In this document: one piece after another, positions 8,346 through 18,538 of the stretch
Position numbering within the stretch: position 1 is the stretch's first letter
Layout of the letters: every line of letters starts with the position of its first letter
Source: CAVVEC01 sp963747105
GTDB lineage: Bacteria; Acidobacteriota; Terriglobia; Terriglobales; Acidobacteriaceae
DNA: 64,000 nucleotides
Assembly: GCA_963747105.1 (NCBI GenBank)
Contig: CAVVEC010000001.1
Location: forward strand, 62,001-126,000
Reading direction: 5' to 3'
Position numbers and translations under genes: made by a program
Notes under the pieces: model-generated
What the model saw: the letters and a program-made list of their open reading frames with translations, nothing else
Told to the model about the DNA's origin: nothing
Database searches by the model: none

Positions 8346-8417
8346 TGGTCCCCCCGACTCCCTCCGCCGCCACTGCGGGACGCCCTGAGCACCGAGAGCG
8401 GGCATGGCGAGCGATGC
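8346..8417 (-). pseudogene. detached copy of the WRR-type C-terminal tail
   Basis: On the minus strand this stretch reads ASLAMPALGAQGVPQWRRRE, nearly the same as the tail restored for the gene at 9755-10572 (LALGAQGVPLWRRKES). There is no credible gene around it. It is probably the only remaining piece of another family member, or a mobile copy of the tail. Confidence 0.5.
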
Positions 8418-8516
8418 AGGCGGTGGAGTGTCGAAAATGGAATTGGTCAGGAGGACCAATCCGCCCGTTCGCGCTGATCCAGTTGGCTGCGTTGCCACGC
8501 GTCCTCGCCACCCTGA

Positions 8517-9655
8517 CTACGGGGTCAGCTTCCACACTGTTCCGTAGCCGCCGCTGCCCCCCGCGCGGGTGGTGCCGTAAACATTGCCCTTCGCATCCCG
8601 AATCAAGCCGCCGTAGGGATATTCTCCATCCGACTCACCGAAGCTGTACAGCAGGGTGAGCTTGCCTTTCTTACTTAGTTTGTATACGGTTCCCTGGAGT
8701 CTGGCAGCGCCACCCTCCTCGGTGTCGCCGTACAAGTTACCCTTCCCGTCCATAATCACACCTGCGAAGGGATACTGCCCGTCCGACGCCCCCCCAGCGA
8801 AGTTATGCAGCACAGTCTCGGTTCCCTTCTTGCTCACTTTCCACACGATTCCATCACTGGAGGAACCGCACCCTTCGGCAGTACCATAGAGATTGCCCTT
8901 TGTGTCCATAAGCGGAGTTCCCGAGGGATAGCACCCATCCGTCGTTTTCCCAGCGAAGCTGTGCAACACCGTCAACGTGCCGCTCTTGCTCAGCTCGTAC
9001 AGCACTCCGGCAAAGGAAGTGCCGCCGTTCTCGGTGACGCCATAAAGGTTGCCCTTCTTGTCCATGAGCAAACCTGTTAAGTAGGGATACGCCCCATCCG
9101 ACCCGGTAAAGCTGTGCAGCACGGTTTCGCTGCCGCTCGTATCCACTTTGAACACCGTTCCGTAGTTGGACGCGCCGCAACTGTTTGTGGTGCCGTACAA
9201 ATTACCCGCTTTGTCCCGGAGCAACCCTCCAATGGGATTGCATCCGTCCGTCGTTCCCCCGGTAAAGCTGTGCAGCACGGTTTCGCTGCCATTGGTATCC
9301 ACCTTGAACACCGTCCCACAGCCGCTGGAGCACGCGGTGTCGCCACCGCTGGAGGCTGTGCCATAGAGATTACCCGCTTTGTCCCGGACCAGCGCTCCCA
9401 GGGGATATCCTCCGTCGGCCCCTTCGGTGAAGTTGTACAACACGGTTTCGGCGCCACTGGAGTCCAGCTTAAACACCACGCCATAGTCAGAGGTGCCGCC
9501 GTAATAGCCAGTGCCATAGAGAGTGCCCTTACTGTCCCGAATCAACCCTGCGTAAGGGCCCGCCCCGCCCGACGACCCTGTGAAGTTGTAAAGCACGGTG
9601 AAAGGTCTGTGCTTGCGCCGACGGGGCAGCAACTATCCCCAACCCAAGCACTGGC
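8517..9655 (-). CDS. GloVer tandem-repeat exported protein (5' frameshift)
   Basis: About 370 residues made of seven to eight repeats of 40-55 residues, each with the phrase pair 'LYGT...GG...GTVFKLD' and 'ETVLHNF.G...DG..P.GGL..D..GNLYGT'. This is the GloVer (TIGR03803) repeat, thought to form a beta-propeller-like surface protein in Acidobacteria and Verrucomicrobia. The frame with the repeats begins TVLYNFTG without a signal peptide. The end of a signal peptide, GIVAAPSAQAQTF, lies immediately upstream in another frame. Removing one T from the TTT at 9598-9601 joins them. The exact start further upstream is not resolved. Confidence 0.75.
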
Positions 9656-9754
9656 TAACCCCATTCCAGACAAGCCGCAGCCCGTATCACTCGGCATGCA
9701 GACGCTCTTCCGGGGTTTCTGGCAGTGCGCTGACGTTGATAGTCGTCATAGAGT

Positions 9755-10572
9755 TCACCTCACAAAAGAACCGTTCACCGCGTACCGCCCACCGGACTCC
9801 TTCCGCCGCCACAGGGGGACGCCCTGGGCCCCAAGAGCCAGCGGAAAGCACCGAGGCCGGGATCATCGGGGTTCGCAAAGTCCGGGTCGGTGGCCGGCTC
9901 GTCCACCGCGCCTTTGGTCTGGCCAGCCTTGATCGACTTGCCGGGAATGGTTTCGTAGGCGTAGCCGCTTAGCTTCGCGACGACGCCCGTACCGTCAACG
10001 ATCCGAACACTTAGCCGTGCCCAGCCATAGCGAGTTTTTCCATGACGGATGAACTTCAGCCCCAGATAACGGTCGGTGACATTGACCCAGTTACCGAGGG
10101 AGTCATTTATGGATTTACAACTGCCGTTAACCCCATAAACGCGGCCTGCCATTGCCGCCAGCAGAGAATAGAATTGCTGACTGGGGCCGATGTGCTTTCC
10201 CCTGGTCAGTGCGTCCGCAAGGTTTCCTCCTTCGACGCCGTCACCTTCCGCTGGCCTTACATTGAGTGAAGCTTGGATCCTTTTGTACTTCCCGTTGCCC
10301 CTATGGACGCACCACCAGTAGGCACCGGTTGAATGACTGTCAGCGATTGTGAAATCAGTAATGCCGTCGTGGTTGAGATCGAGATTGTAATGCTGCCCTG
10401 GCCCGATCTTGACGTTGGCCTTCGTGTAGACAACCTTCGCATCTACCGGTTGGGCCAAGGCGAGGACACTCACCCCGGCTGCGCCCGCCGCGAGTGCATA
10501 CATGTTGAGCTGCTGATGAATTGACTCCGAAAGACTGCACGCTGTTTTACGGGGCCCGGAAAGCCGCTTCAT
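9755..10572 (-). CDS. exported WRR-tail family protein, member 1 (3' frameshift)
   Basis: The signal peptide region is MYALAAGAAGVSVLALAQ, ending before VVYTKANV. The mature part opens with a calcium-loop-like DLNHDGITDFTI, has a conserved middle VTDRYLGLKF then GKTRYGWARL, and a late block SGYAYETIPGKSI. As read, the frame runs to a stop at 9775 with a nonsense tail. Adding one C to the CC near 9819 gives LALGAQGVPLWRRKES, the tail seen in other members, and a stop at 9755. It overlaps the upstream paralogue by four bases (ATGA). Paralogues lie at 10569, 40920, 60669 and 61593. The function is unknown; a surface or extracellular Ca-binding protein is plausible. Confidence 0.7.
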
Positions 10573-11354
10573 AAGTCCTTCCTCAGAGTGGCACAGGGAG
10601 TAAAGGTGTCATCTTGTCCGCCCGGAGTTGTGTATCGAAGCTGGCCCGGTGTTGTCGGAGGCCTGCCTGGGGCGGGACTGGTCAACGACGCAGCGGGGCC
10701 GGAAGCGTTGGGGCTCATCGTGTCCAGGTCGACTCCGGGATCGTCTGCATTGCCGTGGGTCTTGCCCGCGATGATCGCTTTGTTCGGGATGGTTTCGTAG
10801 GCATAGCCAGTCAGCGCGGCCGAGATTCTGGTAGTGCTCATCCGCGCCCAGCCATAATGGGTTTTTCCCTGAATCTGAAACGCCACTCCGAGGTAGCGAT
10901 CCGTCACCTCGTACCAGGGACCACCCTGACTCTTTTGACAGCCGCATCCACTCCCGCTGTACCAGTAGGACAGCGTTCCTACGCCCTGGTAGAAAGACTG
11001 GTTCGGGCCGATCGGCGCCCCCGCTTTGAGCGCCGTCGGCGGATTTCCCAGGACGCCGTTCCCCGAGGCCGGCGACTCGTAAAACACAGACTTGTGAGCG
11101 TCCCGACAGGTCTGACAAACGTAGCGGCCGTTTTTGAACTGCAAGGCAACGTCGGCCGTTCCGTCGTTGTTGAGGTCGAGATTGTAATTGCCGATGCGGA
11201 CATTGGCCTTGGTGTAAACGATCTTCGCCTCGACCGGGCGGGCCATAGTAAGCAGCATCATGGCTGCGCCCGCTGCAATTGCATACATGCCGAACTGCCG
11301 ATGCAGTGACTCGGAAACGTTGGCTATCGTACGGGGCCCGGAAAGCCGTTTCAT
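10569..11354 (-). CDS. exported WRR-tail family protein, member 2
   Basis: A 261-residue paralogue of the downstream gene, starting with the same MKRLSGPR and a similar signal region (MYAIAAGAAMMLLTMARPVEA). It carries YNLDLNNDGTADVAL, CQTC and CGC cysteine clusters unique to this copy, VTDRYLGVAFQIQGKTHYGW, and LTGYAYETIPNKAIIAGK. Its C-terminus is Pro/Ser rich and lacks the WRR tail. I found no simple base change that would restore it. Coupled by ATGA to member 1, so the two are likely made together. Confidence 0.7.
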   Translation of the reverse strand: MKRLSGPRTIANVSESLHRQFGMYAIAAGAAMMLLTMARPVEAKIVYTKANVRIGNYNLDLNNDGTADVALQFKNGRYVCQTCRDAHKSVFYESPASGNGVLGNPPTALKAGAPIGPNQSFYQGVGTLSYWYSGSGCGCQKSQGGPWYEVTDRYLGVAFQIQGKTHYGWARMSTTRISAALTGYAYETIPNKAIIAGKTHGNADDPGVDLDTMSPNASGPAASLTSPAPGRPPTTPGQLRYTTPGGQDDTFTPCATLRKDL

Positions 11355-11605
11355 AAGCCCTACTCGAAAACGGCGGCGATTATATCCCTGGTGCTCCCGA
11401 TTGTCACGAGAATTGACAAAATGCGGTAGGGGCGCATTTTGGGGCGAATCTTCGACGTTGCGTCATTCTGACGCACTTTGAGCCCCGAAGGATGACCCCG
11501 TCCATAAGGGACGGCATTTCAAGCTGATCCACTACCAGGCACTTCCCTGCCTTCAAGCCTCCCCTTGGCCTCTGCTATCATCATCGTTCCGCGAGTTTTT
11601 CTGCC

Positions 11606-11872
11606 ATGGACGACGAAGACATTCCCAGCATTCGCATCCCCACGGAGGCATTCATGGATGAAGCACCTGCCAGCACCGCCGGTTCCCGCCGCAATGAGGA
11701 CATTGCGCTGGATCTGATGAAATTTATTGCCATGACCACAGGCTATGGCCGGACCAGCGCCTCGGGGGTTGGCTTTCAGGGCAGCGGCGCCGCCGCCAAG
11801 CCCGAGGAATACGCGGCTCATCTGCTCGAGCTCTATGGAAGGTGCGTGGAGGCGGTGCAAAGGAAGAAGTGA
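11606..11872 (+). CDS. small hypothetical protein
   Basis: An 88-residue protein, acidic at the start (MDDEDIPSIRIPTEAFMDEA) and helical from ALDLMKFIAM to the end (PEEYAAHLLELYGRCVEAVQ). The sequence has a coding character with no low-complexity bias. It is flanked by genes on the opposite strand. No family known to me. Confidence 0.55.
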   Translation: MDDEDIPSIRIPTEAFMDEAPASTAGSRRNEDIALDLMKFIAMTTGYGRTSASGVGFQGSGAAAKPEEYAAHLLELYGRCVEAVQRKK

Positions 11873-11926
11873 CTCGGTTGTCCCAGATGACGCAGCCGGC
11901 ACAGCGTGGGGCCGAAGCGCAGCGGA

Positions 11927-14900
11927 TCAGAACGAGTACTTCACGGCAAACTGCAGCACGCGCGGTCCGTTCAAAGCGTTGATTCGTTGCAGTGAGCCGA
12001 AACCGTTGGCCCCGTTGTTGGGAACCAGGTAGCAAGTCTGGTTGGTCTGCGGATTGTCTGGGTTCCCACAGGTTTCTCCGAACGGTGTGTACTGTACCTG
12101 GTTCACACCGTTTCCGTTCTGCACATAAAAATTCGCGTGGTTCAGCATATTGAAAGCCTGCACCTGGAAGAAAACGCTCTGTCTCTCGGTGAGGCGGAAG
12201 CGGCGCGCCAGCCCAAGGTCCACCTGTTGTGTCCAAGGTCCGTAAAAGGAGTTCAATCCCGCCAGCGGACTGGGCCCGGAGGCGTTGATTCCCAGAGCGG
12301 AGTTGGCCGTGCTCTGCAGTGCCGCCGTATCGTTGATGATGTTGCCGTCTCCCGCGCAGGGCGCGCCCAGCCCGGTGTCGGCGGGGCAGGCGGTGTCCAG
12401 CAGGGCCGCGTACGGTCGTCCAGAAGCGAACTGCATGACCGTGCTGATGGACCAATTCGAGGCCAGCCCGCGCAGCGTCGCAGAATGGAATCTCCTGCCG
12501 AACTCCGGCGCATACACTGCCGCAACCGAAACCCGATGGCGCTGGTCCAGCAGATAAGGCGAGTGCGTGTTGCTGAAATCGAACTGGTTGTTGAAGTCCA
12601 CGCCGCTGGACATGATGTTCTTCGAGAACGTATACGACAGCTGAAACGTCAACCCCTGTCGGAGCCGCCGCTGCGCCTGCACGAAGAACGAGTTGTAATT
12701 ATTGATTCCGGGGCTGATGAGGGCGTTGATCTGCCCGAAGTTCGGATTGATGCGGTGTTCCTGCAGCAGGCCTGAATCCAGAGTTGGCAGCATCACCCGG
12801 GGCCCACTGCAATCAGCCACATCGGCGCCGCCCCCGGGACAAACTATGTAGGTTGTGGTTCCGCTGGGCGGTACCAGGTTCAGATCGTAGGCATTGGAGG
12901 CGATCAGATGAATTCCATGGGTCCAGCTTGTGCCCACGGTCACCACCGTGTCGGGGAGAATCTCGCGCTCGATTTGAAGGCTGCCCTGCAGGATGTAGGG
13001 AAACCGGAAATGAGGATCGATCAAGGAGATGTCCGGGGCGGAGAACAGATTCGGATTCGAAATCTGGTTGGGGAATGTAGCGAGCTGCTGGTCGGGCGCC
13101 AGCGACGGGTCGTATTGAAGGTTGGCCGACGCCTGTTGCGACAGAAGGCCGTTGGAAACCACGGAGTTGCGATAGTTCAGGCCGTTCAGATTCTCATAGA
13201 ACAGTCCGAAGCCACCACGGACCACGGTCTTCTCCAGTGGCTGCCAAGCAAATCCCAAACGCGGCGCCAGGCGCTGGTACTGGTTGGGAAACTGCCCGGT
13301 CAGTGGGAAGGCGGGATTGCGATTCGGCTGAGGATAGTTCTGGAAATCTTCGCGCAATCCAAAATCCAGGGTTAGCCGCGGATGGATCTGATACGTGTCC
13401 GCCATGTAAAAGCCGAGGTAGGGCACGTTGAAAGAAAACCGCGGATTTCCCGAAGTTTGGAAAAACGTGTCGTATTCGCCCAGGGCGAAATTGGCCAGGC
13501 TGCTGAACTCGTAGGTCCCGCGAAATGTGCCGTTCTGCTTGGCCGCGTCGGGATCGAACCCTCCAAAGGCCAGGTCCGTCAAATGCGTGTAACTGAAGTC
13601 CGTGCCGAATTTCAGGGTGTGCTTGCCCCGCAGAAAGGTTACGTGGTCCGAGAGTTGCCAGTCCGCTTCATTGGTGCGGCCACCAGCGAAGCCGGCGTTG
13701 CCCAGTTGCAGAGCTCCCCCTTGGTCGGCATCCCCTCCTCCCGACGTCAGTAGAATCGCGGGGAGCGCCGGGTTTACCAATCCGGTAGGCGTAAAGTACT
13801 GATCGTCGCGCGAGAAGCTGGCGTGCACCTCATTGAGCAGGTTGCTGCCGATGGCATGACTCCAGCCCGCGGCGGCGTGGTAATCGCGCACGAATGCGCT
13901 GGCCAGGGTGGTGGCTCCGAACAAAGAGGTCTGGTCGCCCACGATCGCACCTCCCGGAGAGTCGAACCGATTCCAGTTCAGACTCAGGTACCACCGGTCG
14001 TCCTTAGAATCGCGATAGTCGATTTTGGAAAAAAGAGCCCAGTCATCGCGGAACCGTGGTTGCGGACCAAGGCTGGACTCAATCGCATGCAAGGCATTGG
14101 AAACCTGCTGCAGATACGCTGGATCGTTGGGATTGGCAATATTGATGTTGCTCGGGAGGGGTAGGGGAGCGTTAGGAGGGGGCAGTGGCACGTTGTCCGG
14201 AACCCCGAAATCGTCCTGGGTAACCGATGCAAACGCCGGATTGATCACCGAAATAGGGTTTTTTTGCCGTTGCTGCTCGTAGTCCGCGAAGAACCAGGCC
14301 CGATGCTTCACCAGCGGACCGCCAACCGAGCCGCCGAACTGTTGCAGAATGTCCACGGGCCGCGGAATTCCGCTGGCTGCGTTTACAGCGTCGTTGGCGC
14401 CGGTACCGGAATTGCGGTTGTAATAAAAAGCATTGCCGTGGATATTGTCAGCCCCAGAACGTGTAACCACGTTCACAAAGCCGGTTGCAGCCCCGCCGTA
14501 CTCGGCACGGTAGGGGGACTGCGCCACCTGAAACTCCTGAATAGCATTTTCACCAAAAATATAGGGAACGCGTTCACCACCGCGTGCAGCGCCGAAATAA
14601 TTGCTGGTAGCGCTCGCACCATCCACACTGAAGGAGTTAGCTCCGTTGGCGTTGGCGTAGCCCGTGTCCTGTCCACCCTGCTCCCCAGCGAAACTCACCA
14701 GACCTTGCTCACCGTCCGGGGAAGCGTTAGGAACGAGAAGCGCGAAATCAAGGAAGCGGCGGCCGCTGAGCGGAAGGCCGTCGAGGAGGCCGCGGTTGAT
14801 CACGCTACTCAGATTGGAGTCCTCGGTGCGCAGCAGCGGGGATTCACCGGTCACGGTGATGGATTCGCTTCCCGGACCGGGCTGCATCCGAATGTTCATG

Positions 14901-15352
14901 CTCGTCGTCTGCCCAACCTGTACATCAATGCGCTCCACAATTTCTTTACGGAATCCGGATGCGCTCACTTCCAGGATGTAAGCTCCCACGGGCCGGGATG
15001 CGAATACATAAATCCCCGCGCTATTAGTGGTCTGGGTCAGGCGCTGATTCGTGCCTTGAGTCGTAAGGCCGACCGTAGCTCCGGGTATGACTGCGCCGGA
15101 CTGGTCGCTGACGATTCCGCGCACCACACCAGTAGTGATGACGGTCTGCGCTCCACACAGTTGGCAAGCAATGAGGATCAGCAAGATCGCCCAGGCATGA
15201 ACTGCGGTGCGGTTGGGAAGACTAAAGCTGGGGGGGCAGATGACTACTCTTCTTTCCCGTATCCAAAACGGTCGTGGAGTCAGGCTGGTCCGCGGCAGGG
15301 TTCCGCTGAAACGCGTCGGTTTCACATTTACGGATAGCAGTTCCCGAAGCAT
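11927..15352 (-). CDS. TonB-dependent receptor, Oar-like, with carboxypeptidase-regulatory domain
   Basis: A 1141-residue outer-membrane receptor. After an export signal (WAILLILIACQLCGAQT) comes a beta-sandwich CarboxypepD_reg domain (GVVRGIVSDQSGAVIPGATV, about residues 75-160). The plug region (SVDGASATSNYF, IQEFQVAQSPYRAEYGG, GFVNVVTRSGADNIHG) and a long beta-barrel follow, ending in an aromatic C-terminal residue (VLQFAVKYSF), as expected for insertion by the BAM machinery. This architecture is abundant in Acidobacteria and probably imports large substrates such as glycans. The annotated start is the first ATG; a start nearer the signal peptide is possible. Confidence 0.88.
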   Translation of the reverse strand: MLRELLSVNVKPTRFSGTLPRTSLTPRPFWIRERRVVICPPSFSLPNRTAVHAWAILLILIACQLCGAQTVITTGVVRGIVSDQSGAVIPGATVGLTTQGTNQRLTQTTNSAGIYVFASRPVGAYILEVSASGFRKEIVERIDVQVGQTTSMNIRMQPGPGSESITVTGESPLLRTEDSNLSSVINRGLLDGLPLSGRRFLDFALLVPNASPDGEQGLVSFAGEQGGQDTGYANANGANSFSVDGASATSNYFGAARGGERVPYIFGENAIQEFQVAQSPYRAEYGGAATGFVNVVTRSGADNIHGNAFYYNRNSGTGANDAVNAASGIPRPVDILQQFGGSVGGPLVKHRAWFFADYEQQRQKNPISVINPAFASVTQDDFGVPDNVPLPPPNAPLPLPSNINIANPNDPAYLQQVSNALHAIESSLGPQPRFRDDWALFSKIDYRDSKDDRWYLSLNWNRFDSPGGAIVGDQTSLFGATTLASAFVRDYHAAAGWSHAIGSNLLNEVHASFSRDDQYFTPTGLVNPALPAILLTSGGGDADQGGALQLGNAGFAGGRTNEADWQLSDHVTFLRGKHTLKFGTDFSYTHLTDLAFGGFDPDAAKQNGTFRGTYEFSSLANFALGEYDTFFQTSGNPRFSFNVPYLGFYMADTYQIHPRLTLDFGLREDFQNYPQPNRNPAFPLTGQFPNQYQRLAPRLGFAWQPLEKTVVRGGFGLFYENLNGLNYRNSVVSNGLLSQQASANLQYDPSLAPDQQLATFPNQISNPNLFSAPDISLIDPHFRFPYILQGSLQIEREILPDTVVTVGTSWTHGIHLIASNAYDLNLVPPSGTTTYIVCPGGGADVADCSGPRVMLPTLDSGLLQEHRINPNFGQINALISPGINNYNSFFVQAQRRLRQGLTFQLSYTFSKNIMSSGVDFNNQFDFSNTHSPYLLDQRHRVSVAAVYAPEFGRRFHSATLRGLASNWSISTVMQFASGRPYAALLDTACPADTGLGAPCAGDGNIINDTAALQSTANSALGINASGPSPLAGLNSFYGPWTQQVDLGLARRFRLTERQSVFFQVQAFNMLNHANFYVQNGNGVNQVQYTPFGETCGNPDNPQTNQTCYLVPNNGANGFGSLQRINALNGPRVLQFAVKYSF

Positions 15353-15670
15353 TTGTCAGCCTCCCAACTGATTCGTGGGTGTCCAGGCGGGACCACCGAA
15401 CCGATGACCTTCGTACTTCAAATTGTATCTCCGCTGAGCGTTCGCGGGACACGCGGTCTAGGCCATTTTGCAACCAAGACTTGCCTACTACCACACGCTA
15501 GTAGTTGCGGTCGGTAGGAGAGGCGGGAGGCTGCCTCAGCACCCCAATCGGCGGAGGAATTCGCATGGTTGCGCAGACACTAGCCACAGCACAAGCCGCT
15601 GCGGCTTGCTTTCGGACAAGTGCGAGTCTGTCGGTGCAGAGCGGCGTCCGCCGCCCCACCGAACGAAAAC

Positions 15671-16046
15671 TTAACGCCGGCGTGCGGACTTCTTGCCCGC
15701 CTTCTTCTTTCCCTTTTTCGCTGCTTTCTTTTTGGCCGGCTTCTTCGCGGCCTTCTTCACGGGCTTCTTTTTGGTGGGCTTTTTCGCCGCTTTCTTTTTC
15801 TTCGGAGCGGCTTTCTTTTGCCGGCTTCTTCGCCGCGGGTTTGGGCGTGCCACCACCGCCACCGGCGGGCATGGGGGGAGCCGGTATTCCCATCGCCGAC
15901 TGAGCCTCGCTCATGGCCGGAAGTTCGGCTTCCTCTTCTTCCTCTTCTTCTTCGTAATCCTCTTCCAGCGTGTCGCCGTAGGCGGCGCTGTCGCCAAACT
16001 CATCCACTTCGTCATCTCGTAGATAGAGGGTTTCGTAATCGGTCAT
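15671..16046 (-). CDS. histone H1-like Lys/Ala-rich protein (frameshifted)
   Basis: The start at 16046 has a perfect AGGAGG. The N-terminal part is very acidic (EEDYEEEEEEEEAELPAM), followed by a Gly/Pro linker and PKPAAKKPAK. At that point the read frame switches to an unlikely charged tail that runs to 15498. One more A in the AAAA run at 15816-15819 moves it into the frame that reads KKAAPKKKKAAKKPTKKKP and ends KKSARRR at 15671. This is the usual composition of bacterial histone H1-like (Hc1/AlgP-type) nucleoid proteins. I therefore annotate the joined gene, about 125 residues. Confidence 0.65.
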
Positions 16047-16324
16047 TTCTCCTCCTGAATTTTCCGGCCGCGCCTGGTGCCGGGTGTTCCACACTGCAAG
16101 CGCTGAAAATTAGAAAGACAACTGAAAAACTATTTCGCGCGACTGAATGGGCCGCGATTATAGCACAGCAGTTTTGCGCGCGGCAGTAACAGAAACTGGT
16201 TGCCGCGATCTCATGCACTGCATATTACACCGAAGTTGAATTCTTGTTCGCAGTTCTTTGCTGAGATCGGCGAATGACACGAGATCGGAGCGATGCGGAA
16301 GATTAGGCGCCCAGAAACCGGAGA

Positions 16325-18238
16325 CTATCGGCTCGGCATGACCAGGATCATCCCCGGTCTCAAAACCGCGATGTTCCGGTTGCTCTCTTTCAGGGCGGCT
16401 ACGGTTGTGTTGTGAGACTTGGCGATCGAGTACAGAGTTTCCCCGGGCTGCACTTTGTGACGCACCGGGCTGGTGTCGCTGACCGCGCGTAACGTCTTCC
16501 TGGGCCTTGACTTAGAAGCGATCGCGCTCCGGTCGCCGTTGACATTCGGGGTCACCGGAAGGTGGACATACAAGACACGCCGCCCATGTAAACTGTCGCC
16601 TTTCAGACGATTCCAGCGCCGCACCATGGTGGGCGGCACGCCGAAATTGTCTGCCACGCTTTCAACGGTATCGCCCTTTCGCACTTTATAGCGGGTAAGG
16701 TGTCGCGCGTAACTCACGCCGTCGTCGGCCCAGGGATGCTTTCCGGGAGCCACCGGAATGATGAGCTTGCTCTCGACCTTCAGGTCCGCATCTCCGTCAA
16801 GGTAATTCGCCTGTGCGATGGCCTGGCGAGTCGTACGATAGGTACGCGCCAGCGAGGCCAAGGTATCGCCAGACGCCACCTTGTGGTAACGCCACCACAC
16901 TCGCATGTCCGGGGGGATGGCCGCAATCGCGCTGAGATACCGTTCTTTCGTGCCTGCCGGCAGGTGCAGTTCAAATTCGTGATCTTTGGGCGTGGTCAAT
17001 CGCAGCAGGCTGGGATTCAGATCCTGCAACGTGCTGGCGGAGGCATCCACACATTCAGCCACCAGGCGGAGATCCACCGGATAGTCAATTTGCACGGCGT
17101 CGTAGGGCACGGGCTTCTCTGCCACCACTTCGTCCAGCCCGTACTGTTGCGGGTTCTTCGCCATGATGGTCACGGCCAGAATGATGGGCACATAGTTCCG
17201 CGTCTCTTTGGGCAGCACGTTCCGCTTGTAAAGCTCCCAAAAATCGGCGTACCCCGTCCGTTTCACCGCGCTCTGGACCGTACCCGGTCCGGAGTTGTAG
17301 GCGGCCATGGCCAAATACCAGTCGCCGAACTCGTTGTAGAGATCTCTCAGGTGGTGGGCCGCGGCCCGCGTAGCCTTCTCCGGATCCTGGCGCTCGTCCA
17401 CCCACCAGTCGCGCTCCAACCCGTAAGCCTTGGCGCGGCTGCCCATGAACTGCCACATGCCCCGCGCTCCGGCGCGCGAAAGCGCCAGCGGATGGAATCC
17501 CGATTCCGCCTGGGCCAGATAGATCAGGTCCTGAGGCACGCCCTCTTCTTTCAAGACGCTCTGAATCATGTCGTGATAGCGCCCGCCGCGCGCCAGCGCG
17601 CGTTCCAGAACCCCTCGTCCCCGGGTGGAGAAGTAATTGATGTAGCCGACGACCGGGTCCGTCAGCATCAGCGGCAGATCGGAGTGCGTGGCCTGGACCT
17701 CAGCTTCAGCCTTGGCCTTTATGTTCTGATCCACCGGGAAGGTAACTTCGTTGGCTTCGTCAATCGGGGCCGGTTCGGATTTCTGCTCGGTGAAGCCGTC
17801 ACCCTGCTGCAGAGCCTGCAGTTCCAATTCGTTCACTCCATCCAGGACGCGGTCAAATTCCTTCTGCAGGCGCTCATCCGAGCGCAAATCCAAGGAACTC
17901 TCGAGCAGCAGATTAAAGGCGTGATCGAAGTTCTCCTTCGCAGCCTCAAGATGCCCGGCTTTGTAGTTGTCCTGCCCGGCCTGATATTCCTTCTCGACCT
18001 GCGCAATTAGATCGGCTACCGCATCGGGCTTTGCCTCAGGCTGAGTCTGTTCTGGCGAAGCAGGTTTCGGGTCGGCGGACAGCGGCGCTGCGGCAGTCAA
18101 AACCGGCGGATGGGCCTGCGCAGCCGGCAAGAGAGCGGCTGGGCGTTGGGCTGTCTGACACGCCGTGCTGCCCAGAATCAGGGCAATCACCATAGTAAAG
18201 CTTGGCGTGATCAGCAGATACGGTTTTGTGATCCTCAT
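16325..18238 (-). CDS. mltD: MltD-like membrane-bound lytic murein transglycosylase with three LysM domains
   Basis: A 637-residue envelope enzyme from the ATG at 18238. The signal with lipobox-like LGSTACQ suggests a lipoprotein. A helical region is followed by an SLT (GH23) domain at about residues 215-370, with the catalytic Glu in LAQAESGFHPLALSRAGARG and the family block YLAMAAYNSGPGTVQ. Three LysM peptidoglycan-binding repeats follow (VASGDTLASLARTYRTT, VRKGDTVESVADNFGV, VQPGETLYSIAKSHNTT). It cleaves the glycan strand of peptidoglycan, forming 1,6-anhydro ends. An upstream in-frame ATG at 18292 is less likely. Confidence 0.88.
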   Translation of the reverse strand: MRITKPYLLITPSFTMVIALILGSTACQTAQRPAALLPAAQAHPPVLTAAAPLSADPKPASPEQTQPEAKPDAVADLIAQVEKEYQAGQDNYKAGHLEAAKENFDHAFNLLLESSLDLRSDERLQKEFDRVLDGVNELELQALQQGDGFTEQKSEPAPIDEANEVTFPVDQNIKAKAEAEVQATHSDLPLMLTDPVVGYINYFSTRGRGVLERALARGGRYHDMIQSVLKEEGVPQDLIYLAQAESGFHPLALSRAGARGMWQFMGSRAKAYGLERDWWVDERQDPEKATRAAAHHLRDLYNEFGDWYLAMAAYNSGPGTVQSAVKRTGYADFWELYKRNVLPKETRNYVPIILAVTIMAKNPQQYGLDEVVAEKPVPYDAVQIDYPVDLRLVAECVDASASTLQDLNPSLLRLTTPKDHEFELHLPAGTKERYLSAIAAIPPDMRVWWRYHKVASGDTLASLARTYRTTRQAIAQANYLDGDADLKVESKLIIPVAPGKHPWADDGVSYARHLTRYKVRKGDTVESVADNFGVPPTMVRRWNRLKGDSLHGRRVLYVHLPVTPNVNGDRSAIASKSRPRKTLRAVSDTSPVRHKVQPGETLYSIAKSHNTTVAALKESNRNIAVLRPGMILVMPSR

Positions 18239-18538
18239 ATTTATCTGCAACTTACCGCGAGCGACTCCTGGCCCTCCGCTAGGGCCACTCAATCCTACTA
18301 CCCTGCTTTTGATGGGGTCAATCGCCCGTCCGGATGGCTCAGGTTACTTTCGGAACCAGCAAATCGCGTTACTGATAGGGCTTACGGCCGGGCAACCGGC
18401 GCACTCATCTTGCGGCCTGGAACCGCAATCCCTTGCACATTGACAAACCGATGGCGGCGCGATCAAATGACCCACACGTTTTCAAGCAGATTCTCTCTCC
18501 GGCGGTTAGCCAATTCGTGATTTGAAGAAGTAGAGAAT
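18239..18538. other. divergent promoter region, no gene seen
   Basis: About 300 bases between the divergently oriented transglycosylase and PQQ-propeller genes. It must contain both promoters. Open frames here are short and lack ribosome binding sites. No clear palindrome was seen. Confidence 0.4.

Noticed and set aside
14264..15337. Long plus-strand open frame of 357 codons
   Set aside because: It is entirely antisense to the TonB-dependent receptor, which has clear domains; the plus frame has no recognisable protein features.
15498..16046. Reading the histone-like gene to the stop at 15498, or a programmed frameshift
   Set aside because: The tail in that frame has no family similarity, while one extra A restores the standard Lys/Ala-rich end. 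There is no clear slippery site with a stimulatory structure, and other genes nearby show the same kind of homopolymer break.
16700..18010. Plus-strand open frame of 436 codons
   Set aside because: Antisense to the lytic transglycosylase with its intact SLT and LysM motifs; the apparent frame is a by-product of GC-rich codon use.
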